Of a stretch of DNA of 64,000 bases, positions 48,963 to 56,154 are shown piece after piece. The notes beneath the pieces were generated by a model, which did no database searches, was not told the origin of the DNA, and saw only the letters and a list, made by a program, of their open reading frames with translations. The position numbers and the translations under genes were made by a program. Origin of the DNA: Stenotrophomonas rhizophila (GTDB lineage Bacteria; Pseudomonadota; Gammaproteobacteria; Xanthomonadales; Xanthomonadaceae); assembly GCF_001704155.1 (NCBI RefSeq), contig NZ_CP016294.1, positions 927,501-991,500 of the forward strand. The letters run 5' to 3'. The first letter of the stretch is position 1; each line of letters starts with the position of its first letter.

Positions 48963-50261
48963 TCAGCTGAAATGCGTCAGCACGCCGGCGATGGTCGCCG
49001 TCATGAAGGTGGCAATGGTACCGCCCAGCACGGCCCGCAGGCCGAACTTGGCCAAGTCGTGGCGGCGTTCCGGTGCCAGCCCACCAATACCACCGATCTG
49101 GATGGCGATCGAGCTGAAATTGGCGAAACCGCACAGGGCGTAGGTGGCGATCAGGCGGCCTTCAGCCGACAGCGACACGCCGGGGACCTGGCCGTTGACG
49201 ATTTCGGAGAGCTTGGAATAGGCGACAAACTCGTTGATGACCACTTTCTGGCCGATCAGCGAGCCGACGGTGGTGGCATCGGCCCACGGGGTGCCGATCA
49301 CCCAGGCGATCGGGGCCAGCAGGTAGCCGAAGATGGTCGACAGGTCGGTCGGGCGGCCGATCATGGCCTGCAGGCCGGTGATTTCGCCGAACCAGGTCAG
49401 CGGGGCGTTGAGCAGGGCGATCAGGGCGATGAAGGCAAGCAGCATGGCGCCGATGTTCAGGGCCAGCTTGAGGCCGTCGCCAGCGCCTGCGGCGGCGGCG
49501 TCGATGATGTTGCTGGAGGTCTTCTCCACTTCCATCTTGACGGTGCCACGGGTCAGCGGGGTGCCGGTTTCGGGCACCAGCAGCTTGGCCACCACCAGGG
49601 TGGCCGGGGCGGCCATGATGCTGGCGGCCAGCAGGTGCTTGGCGTAGAAGGCCTGCTGCACCGGGTCGTTGCCGCCCAGCATGCCGACGTAGGCGGCCAG
49701 CACGCCGCCGGCGATGTGCGCCATGCCGCCGATCATCATGGTGATCAGCTCGGACTGGGTCATCTTGGCGATGTACGGGCGCACGGTCAGCGGCGCTTCG
49801 GTCTGGCCGATGAACACGCTGGCGCAGACGCTGGTGGTTTCGGCGCCGGACACGCGCATCACCTTGGTGATCGCCCAGGCCATGCCGCGCACGATCAGCT
49901 GCATCACGTTGAGGTGGTACATGACCCCCATCAGCGCCGAGAAGAAGATGATCGTCGGCAGCACCTGGAAGGCGAAGATGAAGCCGAACTGGTTGGTGTC
50001 CATCAGGCTGCCGAAGATGAAGCGCGAGCCTTCGTTGACGAAGCTGAGCACCTTGACGAAGCCGTCGCCGAGCAGGGAGAACGCTTCGCGCCCACCGGGC
50101 ATCAGCAGCACCACCGCGGCGAAGGCGATCTGCAGGGTGATACCGGTGATCACCAGCCGCCAGTCGACGGAACGCTTGTTGTTCGAGAACAGCCAGGCGA
50201 TGCCGATCAGCACTGCCAACCCGAACAGGCCGAAGCCAATCCTGCCCAAACCTTCGACCAT
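48963..50261 (-). CDS. nupC: Concentrative nucleoside transporter (NupC family)
   Basis: Cation-coupled nucleoside importer of the inner membrane. The 432 residues contain about nine to ten hydrophobic spans and the CNT motifs GFIFAFQVLPTIIFFSALMGV, ASVFIGQTEAPLTVRPYI (the G-Q-T-E-A-P hallmark), and CGFANFSSIAIQIGGIGGLAPERR. It is the first gene of the nupC-rbsK operon; its promoter must lie in 50262-50464, shared with the divergent aldo-keto reductase. Confidence 0.95.
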   Translation of the reverse strand: MVEGLGRIGFGLFGLAVLIGIAWLFSNNKRSVDWRLVITGITLQIAFAAVVLLMPGGREAFSLLGDGFVKVLSFVNEGSRFIFGSLMDTNQFGFIFAFQVLPTIIFFSALMGVMYHLNVMQLIVRGMAWAITKVMRVSGAETTSVCASVFIGQTEAPLTVRPYIAKMTQSELITMMIGGMAHIAGGVLAAYVGMLGGNDPVQQAFYAKHLLAASIMAAPATLVVAKLLVPETGTPLTRGTVKMEVEKTSSNIIDAAAAGAGDGLKLALNIGAMLLAFIALIALLNAPLTWFGEITGLQAMIGRPTDLSTIFGYLLAPIAWVIGTPWADATTVGSLIGQKVVINEFVAYSKLSEIVNGQVPGVSLSAEGRLIATYALCGFANFSSIAIQIGGIGGLAPERRHDLAKFGLRAVLGGTIATFMTATIAGVLTHFS

Positions 50262-50464
50262 CAGACTTCCCCTAGGGCGCCGCGAAAAACGGGAAGCCTA
50301 GAGCAGCGGCAGGGGCGGGGCAAGGAAAAGCAGCGTGCGGGGGCCGATCGGCCGCGATCGGGCAAGTATCCACAGGGGTTCGGGCCCGCCGGGCGATACA
50401 CTGATGCGACTCATTCCGGCCGCGCCCCGGTGTCCTGGCGCAGCCATCCAGCAGGAGAAAACGC

Positions 50465-51439
50465 ATGCACTACCGCCGCCTGGGCTCGTCCGGGCTGAAG
50501 CTGTCGGCCTTGTCCTTCGGGGCCTGGGTCACCTTCGGCGACCAGATCAGCCGTGACGAGGCCCGCAACCTGGTTGCCTGTGCCTGGGACCACGGGATCA
50601 ACTTCTTCGACAACGCCGAGGGCTATGCGCGCGGCCGCGCCGAGCAGGTGATGGGCGATGTGATCGCCGACCTGCGCCTGCCCCGCGATGGGGTGTGCGT
50701 GTCCAGCAAGGTGTTCTTCGGCGCGGTGGACGAGCCCCGGCCGACCCAGCACGGCCTCTCGCGCAAGCACGTGACCGATGCCTGCCACGCCGCGCTCAAG
50801 CGCCTTCGAGTGGACTACCTGGACCTGTATTACTGCCACCGGCCGGATCCGGACACCCCGATCGCCGAGACCGTGCTGGCCATGGACACGCTGATCCGGC
50901 AGGGCAAGGTGCTGTACTGGGGTACGTCGGAGTGGTCGGCCGCGCAGATCCAGGAAGCGGTGGACGTGGCGCGCCGCCACCACCTGCACCTGCCGACGAT
51001 GGAGCAGCCGCAGTACAACCTGCTGCACCGCGAACGGGTCGAGCGCGAGTACGCGCCGCTGTACGCCGACCCGGGGCTGGGCACCACGATCTTCTCGCCG
51101 CTGGCCTCGGGGCTGCTGAGCGGCAAGTACAACAGCGGGTTCGATCCGGATTCGCGGCTGGGCCAGGCCCAGATGGGCTGGCTCCGCGAGCTGGTGCTGG
51201 GCGATTCGGCCGAGGCCCGGCTGGAAAAGGTGCGCGCCTACAGCGCGCTGGCTGCCGAGCTGGGCCAGTCGCCGGCGCAGCTGGCCATCGCCTGGTGCCT
51301 GCGCAACCCGAACGTCTCCAGCGTGATCCTCGGCGCCAGCCGGGTGAGCCAGCTGGAGCAGAACCTGGGCGCCCTCGAGGTGCTGGAACAGGTGGCCGAA
51401 GCGGACTGGAGCAGGGTGGAGGCGCTCTTCGCGCCCTGA
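50465..51439 (+). CDS. Aldo/keto reductase (Kv-beta-like)
   Basis: NADPH-dependent oxidoreductase of 324 residues with the complete AKR tetrad: D49, Y54, K82 and H125. It begins MHYRRLGSSGLKLSALSFGAW and has the family segments WGTSEWSAAQI and the C-terminal cofactor region VILGASRVSQLEQNL. The overall pattern is closest to the potassium-channel beta-subunit branch. The substrate is unknown. The ATG follows GGAG. A near-DnaA-box, GTATCCACA, lies about 100 bases upstream but is not convincing. Confidence 0.92.
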   Translation: MHYRRLGSSGLKLSALSFGAWVTFGDQISRDEARNLVACAWDHGINFFDNAEGYARGRAEQVMGDVIADLRLPRDGVCVSSKVFFGAVDEPRPTQHGLSRKHVTDACHAALKRLRVDYLDLYYCHRPDPDTPIAETVLAMDTLIRQGKVLYWGTSEWSAAQIQEAVDVARRHHLHLPTMEQPQYNLLHRERVEREYAPLYADPGLGTTIFSPLASGLLSGKYNSGFDPDSRLGQAQMGWLRELVLGDSAEARLEKVRAYSALAAELGQSPAQLAIAWCLRNPNVSSVILGASRVSQLEQNLGALEVLEQVAEADWSRVEALFAP

Positions 51440-51450
51440 CCTGACGGCCG

Positions 51451-51520
51451 GTAGAGCCCCGCCCTGCGTGGCTCCGAGGTGCCTGATGCCCACGTACAGC
51501 CGGGCAGGGAGGGGCCCTGC
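51451..51520 (+). repeat. Degenerate GTAG-type inverted repeat
   Basis: GTAG at 51451 is followed by GCCCCGCCCTG, nearly complementary to CAGGGAGGGGC at about 51505-51515. The core is less regular than other copies, so this is a weak member at best. Confidence 0.35.
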
Positions 51521-51595
51521 CGATAGGCAGCATCAATCGATTTCCAAAAATCGATCATTAATTTCATCAATCAACATGAGAATGGTTGTTGATTG

Positions 51596-51614
51596 TGAAC
51601 TGAGAATCATTATC
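51596..51614 (+). promoter_or_regulatory. Fur box upstream of hemP
   Basis: The run CTGAGAATCATTATC matches 13 of 15 bases of the right part of the Fur consensus GATAATGATAATCATTATC. A weaker ATGAGAATGGTTGTT lies about 25 bases upstream. The site precedes a haem-uptake gene by 32 bases, which supports iron repression. Confidence 0.8.
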
Positions 51615-51645
51615 ATCTAACTCGTCCCTCGCACGAGTCCAGACA

Positions 51646-51843
51646 ATGAACACTCAAGCCGCTGTACTGCTGCGCCCCGAAACGCTGACCCTGCGCGACC
51701 GCCCGGTCCGCGCCGTTCCGGCCGAAGAAGTGATCGACAGCGAGGCCCTGCTCAAGGGTCGCCGCGAAATCCTGATCCAGCACGGCGACCGCTTCTATCG
51801 TCTGCGCCACACCAGCAACGACAAGCTCATTTTGACCAAGTAG
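51646..51843 (+). CDS. hemP: Hemin uptake protein HemP
   Basis: Small cytosolic protein of 65 residues found upstream of haem receptors in many proteobacteria; in some it acts as a regulator or aid to haem uptake. The family core SEALLKGRREILIQHGDRFYRLRHTSNDKLILTK occupies the C-terminal half (the part before is variable). The stop codon TAG is the TAG of a GTAG palindrome that begins on the last base of the Lys codon. It is preceded by Fur boxes and followed by the TonB-dependent receptor gene after 160 bases. Confidence 0.92.
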   Translation: MNTQAAVLLRPETLTLRDRPVRAVPAEEVIDSEALLKGRREILIQHGDRFYRLRHTSNDKLILTK

Positions 51844-51862
51844 CGCCGGCCGCTGGCCGGCT
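51840..51862 (+). repeat. GTAG-signature palindrome providing the hemP stop codon
   Basis: GTAG (51840-51843) then GCCGGCC-gct-GGCCGGC (51845-51861). The TAG at 51841-51843 is the hemP stop codon. Confidence 0.8.
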
Positions 51863-52003
51863 CCAGGCGGTCCCTGTCACCGCGCGGGTCCGCGCGAACT
51901 CCCCTGCACTGCTCTCTCCCCCTCGGCACGTCGCCTGCGACCGCTTGGTCCCTGGCGTCTGTCGGGGGTCTCTTTCCGCGTCCAGCCGACCCTGCCCACC
52001 CAC

Positions 52004-54205
52004 ATGACCCGTCCTACCGCCCTGAGCCTTGCCTTGTGGCTGGCGCTGCCCATGGCCGCCGCCCACGCTGCTGCCCCTGCCACCCCCGATGCCGGTGCCG
52101 ACGCGCGCGACTTCGACCGCGTGCAGGTCACCGCTACCCGCACCGAACGTGCGCTCAGCGACGTCGCCGCCACCGTTGATGTGATCGACCGCGAGCAGCT
52201 GGATGACCACCTTGTGCGCAGCATCAAGGACCTGGTCCGCTACGAGCCGGGCATCTCGGTGACCAGCAGCCCGGCCCGCTTCGGCCTGGGCGGGTTCCGC
52301 ATCCGCGGGCTGGATGGCAACCGCGTACTGATCCAGACCGACGGCATCGCCATGCCCAAGGCCTTCAGCATCGGCAGCTTCTCCGACGCCAACCGCAACT
52401 TCACCGACCTGGAAACGCTCAAGCGGGTCGAGATCGTGCGCGGCCCGGCCAGCGCGCTGTACGGCTCCGATGCACTGGGCGGGGTGGTGGCCTTCGTCAC
52501 CAAGGACCCGGCCGATTACCTGAAGGACGGCAAGAACAGCTACGTCGGCCTGAAATTCGGCTATGACGGCGAATGGAACGGCCTGCTGGGCAGCGTCACC
52601 ACCGCCTTTGGCGGCGACCATTGGAGCGGCATGGTGAACGTCAACCATCGCCAGGGCCAGGAAACCGAAAGCATGGGCGATGTGCGCAGCAGCGACCGCA
52701 CCCGCACCGCCGCCAACCCGCAGGACCGCGATGGCCGCAGCGTGCTCGGCAAGCTGGTCTATGCGCCGAGCGAAGACCAGCGCTTCCGGCTGACGGTGGA
52801 AGGCAACGAAGACAGCGTGGACACCGACGTGCTGTCGGCCATCGACCACACCACCACCACCGGCATGCAGGCGCGCGACCACCAGACCCGCGCGCGGGTG
52901 TCGTTTGCGCACGAGATGGACAACCTGGCCGCCGGCTTCGCCGACAGCCTGTCCTGGCAGCTGTACCGGCAGGACAGCGAAACCACTCAGCGCACCGATG
53001 AGCAGCGCGCCAACCGCAGCACGCGCCACCGTGAATTCAACTTCGACCAGCGCGTGTACGGCCTGCAGGCGGTCTTCCACAAGGCGTTGCAGACCGGCAC
53101 GGTCGAGCACGCGCTGACCTATGGCTTCGATGGTGCCTGGACCGAAACGCGGCAGAAGCGCGACGGCTACCAGGTCCTGGCCAACGGCCAGACCAGCACC
53201 ACGATCCTGCCCGATGCGTTCCCCGTGCGCGATTTCCCCATCAGCAGAACCACCGAGCTCGGCCTGTACGTGCAGGACGAAATGCGCTTTGCCGATGGCC
53301 GCTTCTCGCTGGTGCCGGGCGTGCGCGTGGACCACTACGAACTGCGCCCGGACGTGGACCCGATCTTCGCCGCCGACAACCCGGGCATGCCGGTATCGGA
53401 CCTGACCAAGACCAGCGTGTCGCCGAAGCTGGGCATGGTGTGGCGCTTCGCCGATGACTGGTCGCTGTTCGCCGGCTACTCGCACGGTTTCCGTTCGCCG
53501 CCGTACAACGACGTCAATCTGGGCTTCACCAACGTGATGTTCGGTTACACCGCCATTCCCAACCCCGACCTCAAGCCTGAAACCAGTGATGGCCTGGAAC
53601 TGGGTCTGCGCTATGTCAGCAAGGCCGCGTACGTCAGCCTGAGCGGCTACTACAACGACTACAAGGACTTCATCGAGTCGCAGCGCCAGGTCGGCATCAA
53701 CCCGCAGGGGCTGATCGTGTTCCAGTCGCAGAACATCGCCGACGCGGAAATCTTCGGGACTGAACTGAAGGCGGGGGTCGAGTTCGGCGAACTCAGCACC
53801 GCGCTGGCCGGCTGGTCGTTGAACGGCGCGGTGGCGTGGTCGCGCGGGCAGGACAAGACCGAAGACGTGCCGCTGGAGTCGATCGATCCGCTGCGCGGCA
53901 CGCTCGGCGTCGCCTTCGACCGAGATGCGTGGGGCGTGGAGCTGCTGGGCACGTTCGCCAGGCGCAAGGACCGCATGGCCAGCGCCACCGCGTTCCGCCC
54001 GGCCGGCTATGGGGTGCTGGACCTGGTGGCGCACTGGGACTTCGCCCCCGGCGCCAAGGTCAACGTAGGCGTGTTCAACCTCGGCGACCGCACCTACATC
54101 GATTACTCCGCGATCACCTCCGCGCTGGCCTCCAGCAGCACGGTGATCGACCGTTACACCAACCCTGGCCGGAACGTCTCGGCCAGCCTTGCCGTGAGCT
54201 GGTAG
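52004..54205 (+). CDS. TonB-dependent haem/hemoglobin-type outer-membrane receptor
   Basis: Outer-membrane receptor of 733 residues. It has a signal peptide at 1-22 (LALWLALPMAAAHA), a TonB-box region near DFDRVQVTATRT (36-47), a plug domain with GFRIRGLDGNRVLIQTDGI and EIVRGPASALYGSDALGG (about 55-165), and a 22-strand-type barrel ending NVSASLAVSW with a terminal aromatic. The pattern fits the TonB-dependent hemoglobin/transferrin/lactoferrin subfamily. Context supports haem as ligand: hemP and Fur boxes upstream. The true ligand is not proven by sequence. Confidence 0.92.
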   Translation: MTRPTALSLALWLALPMAAAHAAAPATPDAGADARDFDRVQVTATRTERALSDVAATVDVIDREQLDDHLVRSIKDLVRYEPGISVTSSPARFGLGGFRIRGLDGNRVLIQTDGIAMPKAFSIGSFSDANRNFTDLETLKRVEIVRGPASALYGSDALGGVVAFVTKDPADYLKDGKNSYVGLKFGYDGEWNGLLGSVTTAFGGDHWSGMVNVNHRQGQETESMGDVRSSDRTRTAANPQDRDGRSVLGKLVYAPSEDQRFRLTVEGNEDSVDTDVLSAIDHTTTTGMQARDHQTRARVSFAHEMDNLAAGFADSLSWQLYRQDSETTQRTDEQRANRSTRHREFNFDQRVYGLQAVFHKALQTGTVEHALTYGFDGAWTETRQKRDGYQVLANGQTSTTILPDAFPVRDFPISRTTELGLYVQDEMRFADGRFSLVPGVRVDHYELRPDVDPIFAADNPGMPVSDLTKTSVSPKLGMVWRFADDWSLFAGYSHGFRSPPYNDVNLGFTNVMFGYTAIPNPDLKPETSDGLELGLRYVSKAAYVSLSGYYNDYKDFIESQRQVGINPQGLIVFQSQNIADAEIFGTELKAGVEFGELSTALAGWSLNGAVAWSRGQDKTEDVPLESIDPLRGTLGVAFDRDAWGVELLGTFARRKDRMASATAFRPAGYGVLDLVAHWDFAPGAKVNVGVFNLGDRTYIDYSAITSALASSSTVIDRYTNPGRNVSASLAVSW

Positions 54206-54210
54206 CCATC

Positions 54211-54780
54211 ATGAGCCGAGCCCTTTCCGCACTGCGAACCTCAGACCGGTACCTGCGCCCTGGCCAGCTGCCATCCCCGGAACAGCTGGCGGCACTGGGC
54301 ACGGTGCTGTGTCTGTACCGCCCCGAAAGCAGCGAGCTGGGCGGCTGGAAACATGCCGTTTCGGCCCATGCCTGCCAGGGCATGGACAGCGAAGGCATCC
54401 GCGAAAGCCTGTGCTTCTCCGATGCGCGCGGACGCTGTTGCTGGCGGCTGTACCTGCTGCCCGACAGCGATTTCCTGGCCTGGGACCGCCTGGTATCGGC
54501 GTTCCCGGCGCGCCCGGAGCCGGCCAATGAGGGCGGCGTGGCCGAGCGCCTGTGGCGCCGGCTGGCCACGCGCCTCGGCGGCGAGCCCTGGCGCATGTGC
54601 GCGCTGCGCCTGCACGCGCGCAACGGCCAGGCACTGGCCGCCAGCGTGGCCTCGCTTTCGGTGCTGGGCGCTACCGCCGCGCGGCGCATCGCGCGGGTCG
54701 AGGGCGCCGACGGCGAGCTGTGGGTCGATGCGTCCAACGTCGTACCGCTTGTCCAACTTTCTTCCACCCGACCTTCCTGA
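54211..54780 (+). CDS. Unassigned cytosolic protein of the haem locus
   Basis: A 189-residue protein with no signal peptide or membrane span; I do not recognise the family. It is Arg- and Ala-rich, contains several His and Cys (WKHAVSAHACQGM near 48-60, RCCWRLY near 76), and ends with a strand-rich segment ARRIARVEGADGELWVDASNVVPL. His and Cys clusters could bind haem, but that is speculation. It starts five bases after the receptor stop and ends 13 bases before the DUF6607 gene, so it is almost certainly part of the haem operon. It is not long enough to be a HemS/HmuS-type protein. Confidence 0.75.
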   Translation: MSRALSALRTSDRYLRPGQLPSPEQLAALGTVLCLYRPESSELGGWKHAVSAHACQGMDSEGIRESLCFSDARGRCCWRLYLLPDSDFLAWDRLVSAFPARPEPANEGGVAERLWRRLATRLGGEPWRMCALRLHARNGQALAASVASLSVLGATAARRIARVEGADGELWVDASNVVPLVQLSSTRPS

Positions 54781-54793
54781 GGGACCTTCGTCG

Positions 54794-55717
54794 ATGACAT
54801 TCCAGACAGCCAGCGCGTGGCTGCTGCTTGCCGCCAGCGGCATCGCCCACGCCCAGCCCTCCGACCTGCAGCGCGACCACGCCAGCATCCTGGCCATGAA
54901 GGGCGAGTACATCGTCGATTTCGCCTTCGATGAAACCGTGCTGCTCAAGCCCGGTTATGAGCGCGCGCCGGCCGTGCGCAGCGGCGGCAACGAAGTGGTG
55001 ATCGTGGTCGAGGACAGCCCGAAGCGGATCGTGCTCCAGCACCTGCTGGTGGACGGCAAGAGCGGCCACGTGACCAAGCATTGGCGGCAGGACTGGGTGT
55101 ACGAGGCGCCGAACCGGTTCGAGTTCAGCGCCGACCAGACCTGGCAGGTGCGTGCGATCGATCCGGCGGTGAACGCCGGCGCGTGGACCCAGTGCGTGTA
55201 TGAAGTCAGCGATGCCCCGCGCTACTGCGGCACCGGCCGGTGGGACTACCGCAACGGCGTGGCCACCTGGACCAGCGACCTCAGCTGGCGGCCACTGCCG
55301 CGCCGCGAATACACCCGCCGCAGCGATTACAACGCGCTGGCGGTGATCAACCGGCACACGCTCACCCCCAACGGCTGGACCCACGAACAGTTCAACACCA
55401 AGATCCTGCGCGGCGCCGACGGCAGCCAGCAGGAGATCGCGCGTGAGTTCGGCTTCAACGACTACAACCGCACCACCGAGGTCGATTTCAAGCCGGCCTA
55501 CGACTACTGGGCCGCAACGGCGGACTACTGGGCCAAGGTGCGCGCCCGCTGGGACGGCTTCCTCGGCCAGGCGCCGGGCGTACACCTCAAGACCAAGCCG
55601 GATGGCATGGCGATGATCATTCCGCTGTTCACCCAGGCGCAGGACCTGCAGGACGGCAAGCAGGTCAAGGACGCGCAGATCGACGCGGTGTTCAGGCAGT
55701 GGGTGGAAACCAAATGA
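54794..55717 (+). CDS. Exported DUF6607 family protein
   Basis: A 307-residue protein with a signal peptide at 1-20 (ASAWLLLAASGIAHA), predicted periplasmic. Conserved-looking blocks are GEYIVDFAFDETVLLKPGY, KHWRQDWVYEAP, GRWDYRNGVATWTSDLSWRPLPRREYTRRSDY, and REFGFNDYNRTTEVDFKPAYDYWAATADYW. DUF6607 members are recalled from haem/iron-uptake loci but have no assigned activity. It closes the hemP operon. Its TGA lies inside a palindrome shared with the convergent DUF486 gene. Confidence 0.8.
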   Translation: MTFQTASAWLLLAASGIAHAQPSDLQRDHASILAMKGEYIVDFAFDETVLLKPGYERAPAVRSGGNEVVIVVEDSPKRIVLQHLLVDGKSGHVTKHWRQDWVYEAPNRFEFSADQTWQVRAIDPAVNAGAWTQCVYEVSDAPRYCGTGRWDYRNGVATWTSDLSWRPLPRREYTRRSDYNALAVINRHTLTPNGWTHEQFNTKILRGADGSQQEIAREFGFNDYNRTTEVDFKPAYDYWAATADYWAKVRARWDGFLGQAPGVHLKTKPDGMAMIIPLFTQAQDLQDGKQVKDAQIDAVFRQWVETK

Positions 55718-55733
55718 CGGCTGCGCCGTCATT
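55713..55733. terminator. Palindrome containing both stop codons of a convergent pair
   Basis: AATGACGGC-tgc-GCCGTCATT has a perfect 9-bp stem. The DUF6607 stop TGA is at 55715-55717 and the DUF486 stop, TCA on the plus strand, is at 55729-55731. It probably works as a compact bidirectional terminator. Confidence 0.6.
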
Positions 55734-56091
55734 CCTTGAACATCAGGAACGCGGCCACCACGATCAATCCGAACGCGGCGTAATGGTTCCACTTCAACGG
55801 CTGGTCCAGGTAGAACGCGGAGAACACCGCGAACACCACCAGCGTGATCACTTCCTGCATGCCCTTCAGCTGAGGGGCCGAGTACACCGCGCTGCCCAGC
55901 CGGTTGCCGGGCACCTGCAGGCAGTACTCGAAGAAGGCGATGCCCCAGCTGACCAGGATCACCATCATCAGTGGGGCGCTCTTGTACTTGAGGTGGCCGT
56001 ACCAGGCGAAGGTCATGAAGATGTTGCTGCCCAGCAGCAGCAACACGGGGTACAGGTAAGCGGTGAACGACGTGCCGGGCATCGCGGGCAT
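55729..56091 (-). CDS. DMT family protein (DUF486)
   Basis: Small inner-membrane protein of about 120 residues with four predicted spans (AYLYPVLLLLGSNIFMTFAWY, PLMMVILVSWGIAFFEYCLQ, MQEVITLVVFAVFSAFYL, YAAFGLIVVAAFLMF). The fixed motifs WYGHLKY, FEYCLQVPGNRLG and LKGMQEVITL identify DUF486, a drug/metabolite-transporter-like family with no known substrate. The start may be 56091 (MPAMPG) or 56082 (MPGTSF). Confidence 0.88.
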   Translation of the reverse strand: MPAMPGTSFTAYLYPVLLLLGSNIFMTFAWYGHLKYKSAPLMMVILVSWGIAFFEYCLQVPGNRLGSAVYSAPQLKGMQEVITLVVFAVFSAFYLDQPLKWNHYAAFGLIVVAAFLMFKE

Positions 56092-56154
56092 TCTCAGGGG
56101 GCAGGGGCGGGCAGCATACCTAGCGCCGACCCCTGCCGGTGTCATCAATCGCGT

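Noticed and set aside
50367-50376. DnaA box near the nupC/aldo-keto reductase divide
   Set aside because: GTATCCACA differs from the consensus at the first base and stands alone; a chance match is likely.
51536-51555. ATCGATTT/AAATCGAT hairpin as terminator of the aldo-keto reductase gene
   Set aside because: It is A/T-rich without a T-tail and lies inside the hemP control region, so an operator or chance is as likely.
54211-54780. HemS/HmuS or HutX haem-carrier identity for the fourth haem-locus gene
   Set aside because: The length and motifs do not match either family as I know them, so it is left unassigned.
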